A DNA stretch of 5,467 nucleotides from Holosporales bacterium. Its GTDB lineage: Bacteria; Pseudomonadota; Alphaproteobacteria; BNTO01. Shown here one piece after another: positions 4,105 through 5,467 of the stretch. Location: positions 1-5,467 of the forward strand of contig JAISCJ010000012.1 in the NCBI GenBank assembly GCA_031265645.1, read 5' to 3'. The notes under the pieces are model-generated. The model worked only from the letters and a program-made list of their open reading frames with translations. It did no database searches and had not been told where the DNA came from. Each line of letters starts with the position of its first letter. The first letter of the stretch is position 1. Both the position numbers and the translations under genes were made by a program.

Positions 4105-5467
4105 CTAATGAAAGTGATTATATATGCTTTCCGCCACAGCTGATGTTATTCCGTCAACTTGCTGGAGTTCTTCTCTTGAAGCTCTTTTTATTGCAGCAAC
4201 AGAACCCAGGGCTCGAATAAGCGCCTTTTTGCGCACGCTTCCGATTCCTGGGATGTCGTCTAATTGCGACTTTGTAAGATTCCGACTGCGAGCTTTTCTG
4301 TGTGTTCCAATTGCAAATCGATGCGCTTCGTCTCGCAATCTTTGAATAAAATGCAACGTTGGGTCGTGCTCAGGAAGCGATATCGCACAATAGCGGCCAG
4401 GTAAAAAGAAGCGCTCGCGCCCCGCATTTCTGTCCGGCCCCTTTGCGACTCCAATCATTGGAATTTTAAGAGAATATTGGGCTAAAACACCTAACACAGC
4501 AGAAAGCTGTCCTGCGCCCCCGTCGATAATCATCAAGTCGGGAAGCACTGAAGGATCCCTAAATCTGCGTGTCATCATCTCTTCCATCATCGCGAAATCA
4601 CTTCCGCCGAGCTGGCTAAAATCATCATCTTTGTGGGCCGAAACAGCAAATTTGCGATAGGAGCTTTTATCAAAGCCCGTTTGATTCGTGACCACCATGC
4701 AGCCGTATGCATAGGACCCTTGATTGTGACTATTGTCGTATATTTCAATTCGCACTGGAACCTTTGGTAAAGAAAATATGCTAGCTAATCGCTGTAGGTT
4801 GCCATAAAAGTCCATGGTTCTTGCTGCTTCATATTGGCTTTGTTGTATCGCATTGTTTAACGCTTGCTCCACCCATTTATTTTTTTTTGGAGGACATTTT
4901 ATGGTGACAGCGTGCCCATATTTGTTATGCATGGCTTCCATCAAGGCAGGAGCATTGTCTGGCATATGGCTTACCAAAATGCGACTTGGAGGCTTCCTGT
5001 TCAAATAGAACTGTTGCAAAAAGCTAGAGACGTTTGCGCCAGGGTCATTCAAACTCGCATGTGAATCCAGAAAAAAAGCGTCTCCCCCAAGGTATAAACC
5101 GTTCCTGATTATTAGGACCTGAATACAAGGGTTTTCTTGAAAGCTCGTAGGAGATGACTCCGCATTTTCATCTGTAATCATTTCATCCGATTCGCCAATT
5201 TCATCCGTTTGCAGAGTGCTTTCTGCACCCGTTTCAATATTTTTAGCAAGGCTAGGCTCAGCTGTCTCTGGTTCTTCTTCTGAAAACGAAACTTCAGCCA
5301 CTTGCTGATATATTGCAATTACGTCCGCATCAACCAAGCTTCCAAATTCCGTTTTTTCGATATTTGTCAACTTTTCCAATCGACGAATGGTATCTCGACA
5401 TCTTGCAGCTTTCTCAAAATTCAATTCGTCACTGGCTTTAAGCATTTCACTTTTTAAAAACTCTTTT
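4105..5467 (-). CDS. uvrC: UvrC, excinuclease ABC subunit C (N-terminus beyond window)
   Basis: UvrC makes both incisions in nucleotide excision repair after UvrA and UvrB have located the lesion. The frame is open through the right edge (upstream residues KEFLKSE), so the GIY-YIG nuclease that makes the 3' cut lies outside. Residues are numbered from the internal Met at 5445-5443, not a claimed start. A UVR (UvrB-binding) motif lies at 1-30 (ASDELNFEKAARCRD). The RNase H-like 5'-incision domain has candidate catalytic residues D237 (in YDNSH), D283, D308 (IIDGGAGQLSA) and H375 (RDEAH). A tandem helix-hairpin-helix region lies at about 393-446 (DDIPGIGSVRKK, VDGITSAVAESI). YDNSH, GPDRNAGRERFFLPGR and RFAIGTHR resemble alphaproteobacterial UvrC. 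Oddities are an acidic insertion of about 50 residues (51-104) and a short extra loop before D283. No frameshift is seen. Confidence 0.97.
   Translation of the reverse strand, partial: KEFLKSEMLKASDELNFEKAARCRDTIRRLEKLTNIEKTEFGSLVDADVIAIYQQVAEVSFSEEEPETAEPSLAKNIETGAESTLQTDEIGESDEMITDENAESSPTSFQENPCIQVLIIRNGLYLGGDAFFLDSHASLNDPGANVSSFLQQFYLNRKPPSRILVSHMPDNAPALMEAMHNKYGHAVTIKCPPKKNKWVEQALNNAIQQSQYEAARTMDFYGNLQRLASIFSLPKVPVRIEIYDNSHNQGSYAYGCMVVTNQTGFDKSSYRKFAVSAHKDDDFSQLGGSDFAMMEEMMTRRFRDPSVLPDLMIIDGGAGQLSAVLGVLAQYSLKIPMIGVAKGPDRNAGRERFFLPGRYCAISLPEHDPTLHFIQRLRDEAHRFAIGTHRKARSRNLTKSQLDDIPGIGSVRKKALIRALGSVAAIKRASREELQQVDGITSAVAESIYNHFH

Noticed and set aside
1..5467. tRNA, rRNA, CRISPR array, transposase or attachment-site signals
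   Set aside because: I looked on both strands and saw no cloverleaf-like sequence, no regularly spaced repeats and no transposase or integrase motifs.

Overview
The window most likely comes from an AT-rich alphaproteobacterium that lives in close association with a eukaryotic host. The alphaproteobacterial call rests on the UvrC fragment at the right edge, whose catalytic region carries wording I associate with that class (YDNSH, YRKF, DGGAGQLSA, GVAKGPDRNAGRERFFLPGR, RLRDEAHRFAIGTHR, ending in YNHFH). The host-associated call is an inference from low GC, long intergenic spacers and two exported proteins of unknown family. One of these ends in a eukaryotic-type prenylation signal. A Holosporales/Rickettsiales-like endosymbiont would fit, but genus cannot be read from this sequence.

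Layout from left to right. Positions 1-219 hold no convincing complete gene, only a terminator-like hairpin (35-61) and a smaller inverted repeat (153-172). Positions 220-1755 (minus) encode a 511-residue orphan protein with an N-terminal export signal and a near-consensus sigma-70 promoter (1791-1819). Positions 1963-2850 (minus) encode a small mechanosensitive channel of the MscS family. Its own promoter (2880-2909) shows that the correct start is the ATG at 2850, not the in-frame TTG at 2880. A 233-bp AT-rich divergent intergenic region separates it from 3084-4025 (plus). That gene encodes a 313-residue exported protein with a Gln/His-rich repeat tail, a PPxY motif and a C-terminal CCLIL, which is a CaaX box. 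Convergent to it, from 4105 to beyond the right edge (minus), lies uvrC without its N-terminal GIY-YIG part, carrying an unusual acidic insertion.

Functionally, uvrC (nucleotide excision repair) and the MscS channel (osmotic relief) are housekeeping genes. The two orphan exported proteins sit between or beside them as separate transcription units with their own signals, not as one operon. The main candidate for new biology is the 3084-4025 product. It combines a Sec-type signal peptide with a prenylation box and a WW-domain ligand motif, which suggests a secreted effector that could be lipidated by the host and anchored to a host membrane. That role is an inference from motifs and is not demonstrated by the sequence.
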